Shown here piece after piece: positions 47,419 to 56,495 of a stretch of 64,000 nucleotides of DNA. Where the stretch lies: the NCBI GenBank assembly GCA_020634795.1, contig JACKAZ010000003.1, positions 186,001-250,000 of the forward strand, given 5' to 3'. This DNA comes from Ardenticatenales bacterium (GTDB lineage Bacteria; Chloroflexota; Anaerolineae; Ardenticatenales; Ardenticatenaceae). Position 1 is the first letter of the stretch. Every line of letters starts with the position of its first letter. The notes beneath the pieces were generated by a model. That model ran no database searches. It was given only the letters and a program-made list of their open reading frames with translations, and had not been told where the DNA came from. A program made the position numbers and the translations under genes.

Positions 47419-47900
47419 GCGCCGCGCCCCGCATCCTGGCGACGCTGATCTACGCACTGCGCGAGGGCGAAGGCGGCGAGGAACTGCTGATGATGCACCG
47501 CAACAAGCAGCCCAATCTCGGCCTATGGGTCGCGCCCGGGGGCAAAGTCGATCCCCACGAATCCCCGCGCGAGGCGGCGATCCGCGAGCTTCGCGAAGAG
47601 ACGGGGCTGATCGCACAAGAAATCACGCTGCGGGCCGTGATCACCGAGCTGACCGATGATCTCTCGCTCTCGTGGCTCCACTTCGTCTATCTTTGCACCA
47701 CGTGGGAGGGCCGCGTGCAAGCCGACCCGCGCGAGGGCGAGCTGGCGTGGCTGCCGCTCGTGGCGCTGGAGGGGATGCCGCGGCCAGAATCGGACAGCCT
47801 CTTCACTCCCATCGTAGTCAATCGTACCTATCCCTTCTTCGAAGCGACCATGTGCTTCGACAACGATCTCCGATTGCGCGATGTGCGCTATTCGGGGTAG
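47415..47900 (+). CDS. Nudix hydrolase (MutT-like)
   Basis: A 161-residue enzyme with a complete Nudix box: G43, five residues, E49, seven residues, then R57-E58-L59, E61-E62 and G64. It hydrolyses nucleoside diphosphate-linked compounds with Mg2+. The pattern LWVAPGGKVDPHE and the later LAWLPLVALEGM fit 8-oxo-dGTP diphosphatase-like members, but the substrate is open. The start is GTG overlapping the upstream stop (GTGA). Confidence 0.9.
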   Translation: MSAAPRILATLIYALREGEGGEELLMMHRNKQPNLGLWVAPGGKVDPHESPREAAIRELREETGLIAQEITLRAVITELTDDLSLSWLHFVYLCTTWEGRVQADPREGELAWLPLVALEGMPRPESDSLFTPIVVNRTYPFFEATMCFDNDLRLRDVRYSG

Positions 47901-48005
47901 GCGCATGGTGCAGAGATGGCATTACGAAGCCACGACATATGCCATGCCGTCGCAACGCCTATCTCTATCTCTATCTCGACTCCCTGACACCCCCGTGAAC
48001 TCCCT

Positions 48006-48806
48006 ATGACGACCACCGACATCGCCCCGCGCCGCACGGCACGCCCCAAGCTGCGTAAAATCGCACTCCCGGCCGAGCACGGCAGTTGGGGCTTCACCCT
48101 TGAACCGATCGCTCTGGGGCTGCTGAGCGCCCCCACCTGGGGTGGCGCTGGCTTGGCCGTGGCGGCCTTCTTCGTCTTTCTGCTGCGCTGGCCGCTGAAG
48201 ATTGCACGGTCGCCGCAGCGCTCGACCCAGTCGGCGCGGCAGCGTTTGGCACGGCGAATCGTTCTGCTCTACGCGCTGATCATTGGGGCGGCACTGCTGT
48301 TCACGTTGCCGCGCACGGGGTTGGCGCCGCTCTGGCCGCTGCTGATCGCGGCCCCCTTTGGGTTGCTCTTTCTCTTCTTCGACCATCAAAACCAAACGCG
48401 CACCCTTCTGGCGGAGTGGGTCGGCCCCATCGCCTTTGGCGCGGCGGCCTCGGTCATCGCGCTGGCAGGGGGCTGGCAGCCGTGGCCCGCCGTGGCGCTG
48501 TGGGCGGCGCTGATTGCCCGCGCCATCCCCGCCGTGCTCTTCGTGCGGGCGCGCATCCGGCTGGACAAGGGGCGGGAAAGCGGCACTCTCATGGCGCTGG
48601 CCGCCCACCTGGGAGGGCTGGTGGCGGTGGGGCTGCTGGTGCAGCGGGGATTGCTATCCACGTGGGCGCTGCCGATCTTCGTCCTGCTGCTGGCGCGTGC
48701 GGCGTGGGGGCTGTCGCCGTGGCGGCGGCCCGTGCCGATCAAGGTGATTGGCATCGCCGAGTTGCTCTGGGGGGCGCTCACCGTGCTTGCCCTGGGGCTG
48801 GGTTAG
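48006..48806 (+). CDS. YwiC-like membrane protein
   Basis: A 266-residue protein with seven to eight membrane helices. The N-terminus KIALPAEHGSWGFTLEPIALG matches the conserved start of the YwiC family. The biochemical role of this family is not established. The DNA is very GC-rich. A 105-bp gap separates it from the Nudix gene, with no clear terminator. Confidence 0.8.
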   Translation: MTTTDIAPRRTARPKLRKIALPAEHGSWGFTLEPIALGLLSAPTWGGAGLAVAAFFVFLLRWPLKIARSPQRSTQSARQRLARRIVLLYALIIGAALLFTLPRTGLAPLWPLLIAAPFGLLFLFFDHQNQTRTLLAEWVGPIAFGAAASVIALAGGWQPWPAVALWAALIARAIPAVLFVRARIRLDKGRESGTLMALAAHLGGLVAVGLLVQRGLLSTWALPIFVLLLARAAWGLSPWRRPVPIKVIGIAELLWGALTVLALGLG

Positions 48807-48862
48807 CCGACATCAGTCGAAATCTTTACATCGGTCAGAAGATAAGAGTTTGCGATCACCCC

Positions 48863-48891
48863 TTGACATTGCCCGCGCCACTCGGTATAGT
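48863..48891 (+). promoter_or_regulatory. Sigma-70-type promoter upstream of the iron-binding protein gene
   Basis: TTGACA (48863-48868), a 17-base spacer and TATAGT (48886-48891), a near-consensus housekeeping promoter. It leaves a 5' leader of ~170 bases before the start codon at 49071. Confidence 0.82.
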
Positions 48892-48910
48892 GTCCCTCTG
48901 TTGAGCATTC

Positions 48911-48998
48911 GAGCGTTGAAGCGTTGCAACCCTTCAACGTCGCTCAGGGCAGGCTGCTTCACCCCAATGAGATGAGCGCATAGGAAGTGCCTATGCGC
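48911..48998 (+). promoter_or_regulatory. Structured 5' leader with two hairpins
   Basis: Hairpin 1 pairs GAGC-GTTGAAG (48911-48921) with CTTCAAC-GT-CGCTC (48932-48945). Hairpin 2 is a perfect 9-bp stem GCGCATAGG / CCTATGCGC (48976-48998) with a 5-base loop. It does not match any riboswitch I know; it may be a thermosensor, protein site or stabiliser for the downstream mRNA. Confidence 0.5.
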
Positions 48999-49070
48999 TA
49001 TATCTATGCCCGATTGCCAACATGAATGTCATCATGAGCTACCAAGCAGAAAGTAGAGAAGAGAATTTCC

Positions 49071-50192
49071 ATGCGTTATATCATACGAACCGCGCTGCTC
49101 CTGACGCTGATGCTGCTGGCCGTGGCCTGCGGCCAGAGCCAGAATGCGTCGACGAGCGACGATAGTCCCACCGTGGCTGCCGAAGCCGACCCCGAAGCGC
49201 AGCCCGACCCCGAAGCGCAACCTGACCCCGAAGCCGAGGGCGCTTCCGACGAAATCATGGGCGAGGGGGGCTTGGTGATCTACTCCGGACGGAGTGAAAC
49301 GCTGGTCGGCCCTGTGATCGAGATGTTTGAGGAGGAAAGCGGGATCGATGTGCAGGTGCGCTATGGCGAGACCGCCGAGATGGCCGCCACGATCTTAGAA
49401 GAGGGTCAAAACAGCCCCGCCGATATCTACTACGGCCAAGATGCGGGCGCGCTGGGGGCGCTGGCCAACGAAGGCCGCCTGACGGTGCTGCCCACCGACC
49501 TGTTGGAGTCGGTCGAAGCCCGCTTCCGATCCCAAGAGGGCGAGTGGGTCGGCGTGACCGGTCGCGCGCGGGTGGTGGTCTACAACACAGAGGCGCTCAG
49601 CGAGGCCGACATGCCCGCCAGCATCCTCGACTTCACTGACCCCCGATGGGCGGGCAAGCTCGGTTGGGCACCGACCAACGGCTCTTTCCAAGCCTTCGTG
49701 ACGGCGCTGCGGGCCTCGTTGGGCGAAGAGGCGGCCCGCGAATGGCTGGAGGGGATTCAGGCCAACCAGCCGAAGGTTTATAGCAACAACTCGGCCATCG
49801 TGGACGCAGTGGTCAGCGGCGAAATCGAAGCGGGCTTCGTCAACCACTATTACCTGCTCCGACTGTTGAAGGAGAGCGGCGGTGAGCTGCCCGCAGCAAA
49901 CTACTACTTCCCGACCGCGGACATCGGTAACCTGATCAACGTGGCTGGCGTCGGGATTCTGGACACGGCCCGCCACCAAGAGGCCGCCGAGCAGTTCGTG
50001 CGCTTCCTGCTCTCCGAAGAGGCACAGCGCTACTTCGCCAACGAAACCGACGAATATCCCCTTGCAGCGGCTGTTCCAACTGCTTCCGATGTGGTGCCGC
50101 TCGCCGACATTCCCACGCCAGAGATCGACCTGAACAAGCTGCAGGATCTGGATGGGACGCTGGAGTTGCTGCTGGAACTGGGGATTTTGTAG
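49071..50192 (+). CDS. Fe(III) ABC transporter substrate-binding lipoprotein (FbpA family)
   Basis: A 373-residue binding protein. A lipoprotein signal (LLAVAC) is followed by a linker with three tandem DPEAQP-like units, then the binding domain beginning GGLVIYSGRSETLVGP. The adjacent tyrosines in NHYYLLRLL match the iron ligands of FbpA/FutA-type proteins. Iron binding is inferred from family features. A good promoter and structured leader precede it. The permease gene follows after ~225 bp, with its own likely promoter. Confidence 0.9.
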   Translation: MRYIIRTALLLTLMLLAVACGQSQNASTSDDSPTVAAEADPEAQPDPEAQPDPEAEGASDEIMGEGGLVIYSGRSETLVGPVIEMFEEESGIDVQVRYGETAEMAATILEEGQNSPADIYYGQDAGALGALANEGRLTVLPTDLLESVEARFRSQEGEWVGVTGRARVVVYNTEALSEADMPASILDFTDPRWAGKLGWAPTNGSFQAFVTALRASLGEEAAREWLEGIQANQPKVYSNNSAIVDAVVSGEIEAGFVNHYYLLRLLKESGGELPAANYYFPTADIGNLINVAGVGILDTARHQEAAEQFVRFLLSEEAQRYFANETDEYPLAAAVPTASDVVPLADIPTPEIDLNKLQDLDGTLELLLELGIL

Positions 50193-50406
50193 ACCGATGG
50201 GGCGGGGTACGGCTGTGACGGTGTCAAGACTTGTAGAGCGTCGAACGGGAAGAGGTAACTCAAGACTCGATCCGCGCGGACAAGGCATAGGGCATCGGAT
50301 AGATCGTATATCCTTGAAGCTCAATGCGATGGGTTGCTCGTTTCAACGCTTCTCGCCTTGCGTTCGAACCCCCTCGCGCCACTTTCTGGCACGAGCGTCC
50401 CTTTGA

Positions 50407-50412
50407 TACAAT
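50407..50412 (+). promoter_or_regulatory. Possible -10 element of the iron permease gene
   Basis: TACAAT ends 6 bases before the ATG at 50419, with only six C between. No ribosome binding site is seen, so a leaderless mRNA is possible. The matching -35 (TTCTGG, 17-base spacer) is weak. Confidence 0.35.
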
Positions 50413-50418
50413 CCCCCC

Positions 50419-52035
50419 ATGATTGGCGATTTGTTGAACCCACCGCGCGGGGCGAGGCCGAGCCAACAGGCAGGCCCGCCCCGTTCGTTGCGTCTGATCG
50501 GCGTGGTGCTCGCTGCGCTGTTGGCGCTGCCGCTGCTCTATCTGCTGCTTCGTGCGGCCGAGATGGGGCCGAGCGACCTCGCGGCGATCCTGCTTCGCCC
50601 CCGCACGGTGGACGCGCTGTGGAACAGCGTTCGTCTCGCAGCGGCCACCACGCTGACCACGACGTTGATCGCGGTGCCCGCCGCATGGCTGACGACGCGC
50701 ACCGATCTGCCCGCGCGTCGGCTCTGGCTGATCCTCCTCGTGTTGCCTTTGGTTTTCCCTTCGTTCGTCGGCGGCTACGTCGTGGTCTCGGCGTTGGGGC
50801 CACGCGGCATGATGCAGGGCTGGCTCGAAACGCTCTTCGGCATTCAGCGCTTGCCGGAAATCTACGGCTTTCCGGGGGCGCTTCTGACGATGACGCTCTT
50901 CACCTACCCCTATACGCTGCTCTCCGTGCGCGCCGCGTTGCAGGGGCTGGACCCCGCGCTGGAAGAATCGGCCCGTAGCTTGGGACTGACCGCGTGGCAG
51001 AGCTTTTTTCGTCTGACGATGCCGCTCCTGCGGCCCGCCATCGTGGCGGGGGGACTGCTGGTGGCGCTCTATACCCTCAGCGATTTTGGTGCCGTTTCTC
51101 TGCTGCAGTACGACGCGTTACCGCGTGTCATCTTGGTCCAGCTCACCGCTTCGCTCAACCGCGGGGGGGCGGCGATCCTCTCCTTGCTGCTGGCCATTGT
51201 CACCCTCATCGTTCTGATCTTTGAAGCCCGTTCCGCCGCCCGCACGCGGTACTACAGCGTGGGGAGCGGCGCGAAGCGTCGCCACAGCCGGGTGGCGCTG
51301 GGCAAATGGCGCGGTATCGCGCTGACCTTCTGCGCCACGGTCGTTGGGTGGGCGCTGGTGATGCCGCTGGCCGTGCTGCTCTTCTGGCTCATCCGGGGGC
51401 TGCGCGCCGGGGAACCGATGCGGGCACTCTGGTCACTGACCGCGAACTCGCTCTACGCCAGTGGTTTGGCCGCGCTTGCCACGACGCTGGTCGCCCTACC
51501 CATCGCCTTCCTCGTGGTCCGCTACCCCTCGCTGCTCAGCCGTGTTGTGGGGCGGGTCGCCTACATGGGCTATGGTTTGCCCGGGATCGTTGTGGCGCTG
51601 GCGCTGATCTCGTTCGGGGCCACCTACGCCACGCCCCTTTATCAGACTCTGGTGATGCTCGTTTTTGCCTATGTGGTCCGTTTTTTGCCCCAAGCGCTGG
51701 GTACGGTCGAAAGTGCGCTCCAACAACTGTCGCCCCGCGTCGAAGATGCGGCCCGCTCGTTGGGCTACGGGCCGTTGCAAGTGTTGGGGCGCGTCACGTT
51801 GCCGCTGGCACGCAATGGGATCGCCAGCGCGGCGGCGCTGATCTTTCTGACCACCATGAAGGAATTACCCGCCACCCTCTTTCTCAGTCCGTTGGGCTTC
51901 CGAACACTGGCCACTCGCATCTGGGACACCACCTCCGAAGGCTTCTTCGCCCAAGGGGCGGCGCCCGCCCTCGTCCTCGTCTTCTTTTCGGCCTTCTCGC
52001 TCTTGCCCATTTTGGTTGCGACTCGAGAACGTTGA
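50419..52035 (+). CDS. Fe(III) ABC transporter permease (FbpB family)
   Basis: A 538-residue double-length permease with two sets of about six membrane helices and two EAA-type loops (EESARSLGLTAWQSFFRLTMP, and later a second in EDAARSLGYGPLQVLGRVTLP-like form). This fused arrangement is typical of FbpB/FutB iron permeases. It should work with the binding protein encoded just upstream. No ATPase (FbpC) gene is in the window. The next gene starts 21 bases after the stop. Confidence 0.92.
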   Translation: MIGDLLNPPRGARPSQQAGPPRSLRLIGVVLAALLALPLLYLLLRAAEMGPSDLAAILLRPRTVDALWNSVRLAAATTLTTTLIAVPAAWLTTRTDLPARRLWLILLVLPLVFPSFVGGYVVVSALGPRGMMQGWLETLFGIQRLPEIYGFPGALLTMTLFTYPYTLLSVRAALQGLDPALEESARSLGLTAWQSFFRLTMPLLRPAIVAGGLLVALYTLSDFGAVSLLQYDALPRVILVQLTASLNRGGAAILSLLLAIVTLIVLIFEARSAARTRYYSVGSGAKRRHSRVALGKWRGIALTFCATVVGWALVMPLAVLLFWLIRGLRAGEPMRALWSLTANSLYASGLAALATTLVALPIAFLVVRYPSLLSRVVGRVAYMGYGLPGIVVALALISFGATYATPLYQTLVMLVFAYVVRFLPQALGTVESALQQLSPRVEDAARSLGYGPLQVLGRVTLPLARNGIASAAALIFLTTMKELPATLFLSPLGFRTLATRIWDTTSEGFFAQGAAPALVLVFFSAFSLLPILVATRER

Positions 52036-52056
52036 TCTTGCAGAAAGTTAGTAATT

Positions 52057-53334
52057 ATGTTTCGCGATCGTTCACCCAACGCGCGACGCCGTTCGCGTTC
52101 CCTTCTTTTCCTTTTGCTGATGGGGCTACTGCTCTATGGCGTGGCCCATCAGTTCAGCCGCCCCAACGCCACGACGGCACAGGGCGCGGAAACCACTTAT
52201 CTGCCGATAGTCATGCGCAATTTCGATCTGGTCTACCCCTTCGATTGGCCCAATCTCGAAGTCGAGCAGCTCTTTCAATATGGGCTGGGGCGACCGACCC
52301 AAGTCACCCATGCCGGGGATGGCAGCGGCCGGCTCTTCATCACCGAACAGCCGGGCCGCATCCGCATTGTCGAAGGGGGACAGCTTCTCACCCGTCCCTT
52401 CCTCGACATTCGGGCCATCGTTGAAGATGGGGACTACGAGCAAGGCCTGTTGAGCATCGTCTTCCCCAAGAATTTCGCCGCCAATCGCCACTTCTACGTG
52501 AGCTACACCGACACGGACAACAACGTGCGCGTGGTGCGCTACCGCGTCACCCCCCACGATCCCAACCTGGCCGACCCCAACAGCGCCGAGTTGATTCTGC
52601 TGGTCGAACAGCCCTCGGCCAGCCACAACGGCGGGCAACTGCAATTTGGGCCGGAGGATGGCTACCTGTACGTCTCGCTCGGCGATGGGGAAAATCCGTC
52701 GGACCCCAACGAATATGCGCAGGATCTTTCGGTGCTGCTCGGCAAAATTCTGCGGATCGATGTGGAGACTGAGATCTTCGAGGGCTACATGGTTCCGCTG
52801 GACAACCCCTTTGTTGGCACGGCCGGGGCGCGTCCAGAGATTTGGTCCTACGGCTGGCGCAACCCGTGGCGCTTCTCCTTTGATCGGCAAACCCTCGACA
52901 TGTATGTGGGGGATGTGGGGCAAAACTCTTGGGAAGAGCTGAATTGGCAACCAGGCGACAGCACGGGCGGCGAAAACTACGGCTGGGACTGCTTCGAGGG
53001 CTATTACTGGTATGAGCCTGCGGGGTGTAGCCCCAATCCCTCGGATTACATCTTCCCCCTCAAAACATACCCGCATCCCTACGGCTGCTCGGTGACGGGG
53101 GGCTATGTCTATCGGGGGGCGGAGTTTCCGAGGATGAATGGCCTCTACTTTTATGGCGACTTTTGCAGCGGCATCGTGACGATGCTCGTCAAAACCGACG
53201 CGGGTTACATCTACACCCAACCCTCGCCGTGGGTCGTCCCGAATATCACCAGCTTCGGCGAAGATGAAGCGGGTGAACTCTATTTTGTGGCGCGCAGTGG
53301 GGGCCTCTATCGACTGGTGGACGGTGGGCCGTAG
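52057..53334 (+). CDS. PQQ-dependent sugar dehydrogenase-like exported protein (copy 1)
   Basis: A 425-residue protein with an N-terminal membrane helix or signal (about 15-32) and a six-bladed beta-propeller of the soluble aldose dehydrogenase/GSDH family. The catalytic histidine region SHNGGQLQFGPEDGYLYVS and GWRNPWRFSFD are family hallmarks. Such enzymes oxidise aldoses outside the membrane with PQQ; no PQQ synthesis gene is in the window, so cofactor supply is unknown. It is a paralogue of the next gene. Four cysteines in the last third (e.g. DCF, GCS, FCS) may form disulfides. Confidence 0.85.
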   Translation: MFRDRSPNARRRSRSLLFLLLMGLLLYGVAHQFSRPNATTAQGAETTYLPIVMRNFDLVYPFDWPNLEVEQLFQYGLGRPTQVTHAGDGSGRLFITEQPGRIRIVEGGQLLTRPFLDIRAIVEDGDYEQGLLSIVFPKNFAANRHFYVSYTDTDNNVRVVRYRVTPHDPNLADPNSAELILLVEQPSASHNGGQLQFGPEDGYLYVSLGDGENPSDPNEYAQDLSVLLGKILRIDVETEIFEGYMVPLDNPFVGTAGARPEIWSYGWRNPWRFSFDRQTLDMYVGDVGQNSWEELNWQPGDSTGGENYGWDCFEGYYWYEPAGCSPNPSDYIFPLKTYPHPYGCSVTGGYVYRGAEFPRMNGLYFYGDFCSGIVTMLVKTDAGYIYTQPSPWVVPNITSFGEDEAGELYFVARSGGLYRLVDGGP

Positions 53335-53537
53335 GGCGCGAAGGAGTGCGCCCACTCGCGCTGGCTCGCACCCGCGATGGCCGCATACCCTGCGCCGCCC
53401 TGTTCCCAGCCGTGGCCGCGTGCTACACTTTGTTGAAGCATGGCGCTTGGCCTGCGCGGGCCACCCCACGGTGCGGGGCAGCGCCCCGCGCGGCCTTGCG
53501 ATGATTCTACCCTTTGCACATCCCCATGGAGGTTGAC

Positions 53538-54770
53538 ATGGCAACGTTCCGACGCATTCTTCTCCGTACCCCCATGCTCCCCACTTTGCTCCTTGCCGCG
53601 TTCGCGCTGATGTTGGCGTGGCCCCCGACCGCGCCCGACGCGCAGGCACAGGGCGTGTCGTGGCCCACGGTCGAGCTTGAGCTGGTCACGAGCGACATCT
53701 CGGCGCCTACCTACGTCACCGCCCCGGCCGATGGCAGCGGACGGCTCTTCATCGTCCAGCAGAACGGACTGATCCGCATCTTCCAGAATGGGGCGATGCT
53801 TAACACGCCCTTCCTGAACGTCAGCACCTTGATCTCGACCGGCAGTGAGCGGGGCTTGCTGAGCATGGCCTTCGCCCCCGACTATGCCGAGAACGGGCGC
53901 TTTTACATCAATTACACCAACAGTGCGGGTGACACGGTGGTGGCTCGCTACCTCGTCTCTGCCGATCCCAACGTGGCCGACCCGGCCAGCGCCCAAATCA
54001 TCTTGACCGTTGACCAAGATTTCTCCAACCACAATGGCGGACAGCTCCAGTTCGGGCCGGATGGTTATCTCTATATCGGCATGGGGGACGGCGGCTCGGG
54101 GGGCGACCCGAACAATCGGGCGCAAGACCCCCAACAGCTCCTCGGCAAGATGTTGCGAATCAATGTCGAAGCGGGGAACCCCGCGACCTACACCATCCCC
54201 GCCAGCAATCCCTTCGTGGGCAGCAGCAACACGCTGGACGAAATCTGGGCGCTCGGCGTACGTAACCCCTGGCGCTTTTCTTTCGATCGCGCCACGGGGG
54301 ATCTGTACATCGCTGATGTCGGTCAGAACATCTGGGAAGAAGTGAACGTCCAACCCGCCAACAGCGGCGGCGGGGAGAACTGGGGATGGCGCTGCTATGA
54401 AGCCACCCACGCATTCAACCTTACGGGCTGCCAAGGCCCCAGCGCCTACGACTTCCCAGTCTTGGAATACAACCACAGTGGGGGCCGCTGCTCCGTCACG
54501 GGCGGCTACGTGGCACGCGAAGGGGCGCCCACCTCCATGCACGGCTTTTACTTCTTCGCCGACTTCTGTTCCGGCGAAATCTGGGCCGCACGCGAGGTCG
54601 CGGGAACCTGGCAGCAGGAACTGATGCTCGACACCGCGCTCAATATCACCACCTTTGGCGAGGATGAGGCGGGCGACCTCTACGTGGCTGGCTCCGGTCA
54701 GCTCTTTCGACTCAGCGCCGAGGAGCTCCCCCTTTCCGAATCGCTCTACCTGCCGCTGGTCGCCAAGTAA
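53538..54770 (+). CDS. PQQ-dependent sugar dehydrogenase-like exported protein (copy 2)
   Basis: A 410-residue paralogue of the previous protein. It has a clear signal peptide ending near AQAQ, the motif NHNGGQLQFGPDGYLYIG and VRNPWRFSFDRAT, so the propeller core and catalytic histidine are kept. GGAGG lies 8 bases before the ATG at 53538, which is preferred to the one eight codons upstream. The tandem pair suggests a local duplication followed by divergence. The C-terminal LYLPLVAK resembles a motif also seen at the N-terminal end of copy 1 (TYLPIVMR), a common tail of exported Chloroflexota proteins. Confidence 0.86.
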   Translation: MATFRRILLRTPMLPTLLLAAFALMLAWPPTAPDAQAQGVSWPTVELELVTSDISAPTYVTAPADGSGRLFIVQQNGLIRIFQNGAMLNTPFLNVSTLISTGSERGLLSMAFAPDYAENGRFYINYTNSAGDTVVARYLVSADPNVADPASAQIILTVDQDFSNHNGGQLQFGPDGYLYIGMGDGGSGGDPNNRAQDPQQLLGKMLRINVEAGNPATYTIPASNPFVGSSNTLDEIWALGVRNPWRFSFDRATGDLYIADVGQNIWEEVNVQPANSGGGENWGWRCYEATHAFNLTGCQGPSAYDFPVLEYNHSGGRCSVTGGYVAREGAPTSMHGFYFFADFCSGEIWAAREVAGTWQQELMLDTALNITTFGEDEAGDLYVAGSGQLFRLSAEELPLSESLYLPLVAK

Positions 54771-54825
54771 GCGGCGGCGCAGAGCGATCCCCCTCCAATC
54801 ATTAGCAGATCAAGGAAGAAGAACA

Positions 54826-56493
54826 ATGCGTGATTTCATCTCTAGCCACTGCCAGCTTGGTGAGTACGAAGCGGCGGTGCGCGAGCGGCTGGCCGCCCTC
54901 GATCATGATGCGGGCAACGTCGCCGCACGGCTCTGGGCGCAAGATGCGTCGCTGTGGAGCGATGTGCGGGACGTTCAGGCCAAAATCCTCAATCGGCTGG
55001 GCTGGTTGAGCAGCCCGCTGACGATGGCGGCGCGACTCAGCGAGTTCGGCCGACTCGATACGACCAACATCGACGATGGGGTGCTGTTGGGGATGGGCGG
55101 CTCTAGCTTGGCCCCCGAACTGTTCCAACGCGTCTTCGGCAATGCGGACGGACGCCCGCGCCTGCATGTGCTGGACAACACCACGCCCGGCGCGGTCCGC
55201 GCGGTGCAAGAGGCGGTAGCTCTGGACAGGACCCTTTTCATCGTGGCCTCGAAATCGGGCACGACGACCGAGACCAAGAGCTTTGCCGACTACTTCTTCG
55301 AGCAGACGGGGGGCGCGGGCGAACGCTTTATTGCGATCACCGATCCCGGCTCCGTGCTGATCGATTGGGCCAAGCAGGAGGGGGCGACCCTCTTCCTCAA
55401 CCCGCAGGATATCGGCGGGCGCTATTCGGCGCTCTCCTTTTTCGGTCTGGTCCCCGCCGCGCTGATCGGCGTGGACATCGCCACGCTGTTGCAGCGCGCC
55501 GTCGATGCCATCCACGCAGGCAGTGCCGCGCCCACCGCAGCGCACCACGTTGCCGTCGCGTTGGGGACGATCATGGCCGAACTGGCGCGGCAGGGCCGCG
55601 ACAAGCTGACGCTCATTGCCTCGCCTCCCCTGGCCGCCTTTGGTGATTGGGCCGAGCAGCTCGTGGCGGAAAGCACCGGCAAGCAGGGCCACGGGACGCT
55701 GCCCATCGTGGGCGAAAGCGTGGGCCGCCCCGACGTTTATGGCGCGGATCGGCTCTTCGTCTACCTGCGCCTTGCGGGTGATGCAACGCACGATGGCGCG
55801 GTTGACGCGCTGCGTGCGGCGGGGCAGCCGGTGGTTCAGCTTGATCTGGCCGACAAATACGACCTCGGTGCGCAGTTCTTCATCTGGGAATTTGCCACAG
55901 CGGTGGCGGGGGTGGTGCTGGGGATCAACCCCTTCGATGAGCCGAACGTCACCGAAAGCAAGACCAATAGCAAGAAGCTGCTGGCGCAGTTCGAAGCGGA
56001 GGGCACGCTGCCCGAACCGGAGGCCGTGCTTGCGCAAGCGGGGGTGGCGCTGTCCGGGTCGGTGACGGGCGACAGCGTCACAACGGCGCTCGCTCACTTC
56101 GTTGATGGGGTCGGGGCGGGCGATTATCTGGCGATTATGGCCTATTTGCCGATGACCGAGGCCAACGAAAGGGCCTTGCGGCGGCTGCAGAACGCCATTC
56201 GTGACCGCAGCCACGCCGCCACGACCTTGGGTTTCGGCCCACGTTTCCTCCATTCCACCGGCCAATACCACAAGGGCGGCCCCGCGCAGGGGCACTTCAT
56301 TCAGATCGTGGCGGAGGAACGCGGAGAACCCTTGCCGATACCCGACCAGCCCTTCGATTTTGGGACATTGGTCGCGGCCCAAGCCCTCGGTGATCTGGAA
56401 GCACTGCAATCCCGCGATTACCCCACGCTACGCCTGGCCCTGAGCGGGGGGGATAGCGCCGCGCTGATCGCGGAACTGGCAGCGTCCCTGTAG
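54826..56493 (+). CDS. Glucose-6-phosphate isomerase-like protein (Tal-Pgi type C-terminal half)
   Basis: A 555-residue protein with two sugar isomerase (SIS) domains. The first (about 60-210) has GMGGSSLAPEL and ASKSGTTTETKS, the phosphate-binding loops; the second (about 230-410) ends near YDLGAQFFIWEFA. This resembles the isomerase half of bifunctional transaldolase/glucose-6-phosphate isomerase proteins more than classical Pgi. No transaldolase half is attached. AAGGAAG precedes the ATG at 54826; an open frame further upstream runs through the previous gene. Stand-alone isomerase activity is likely but not proven. Confidence 0.85.
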   Translation: MRDFISSHCQLGEYEAAVRERLAALDHDAGNVAARLWAQDASLWSDVRDVQAKILNRLGWLSSPLTMAARLSEFGRLDTTNIDDGVLLGMGGSSLAPELFQRVFGNADGRPRLHVLDNTTPGAVRAVQEAVALDRTLFIVASKSGTTTETKSFADYFFEQTGGAGERFIAITDPGSVLIDWAKQEGATLFLNPQDIGGRYSALSFFGLVPAALIGVDIATLLQRAVDAIHAGSAAPTAAHHVAVALGTIMAELARQGRDKLTLIASPPLAAFGDWAEQLVAESTGKQGHGTLPIVGESVGRPDVYGADRLFVYLRLAGDATHDGAVDALRAAGQPVVQLDLADKYDLGAQFFIWEFATAVAGVVLGINPFDEPNVTESKTNSKKLLAQFEAEGTLPEPEAVLAQAGVALSGSVTGDSVTTALAHFVDGVGAGDYLAIMAYLPMTEANERALRRLQNAIRDRSHAATTLGFGPRFLHSTGQYHKGGPAQGHFIQIVAEERGEPLPIPDQPFDFGTLVAAQALGDLEALQSRDYPTLRLALSGGDSAALIAELAASL

Positions 56494-56495
56494 CG

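Noticed and set aside
54802..56409. 535-residue open frame antisense to the isomerase gene
   Set aside because: No family character; the isomerase has clear phosphate-binding motifs and a ribosome binding site.
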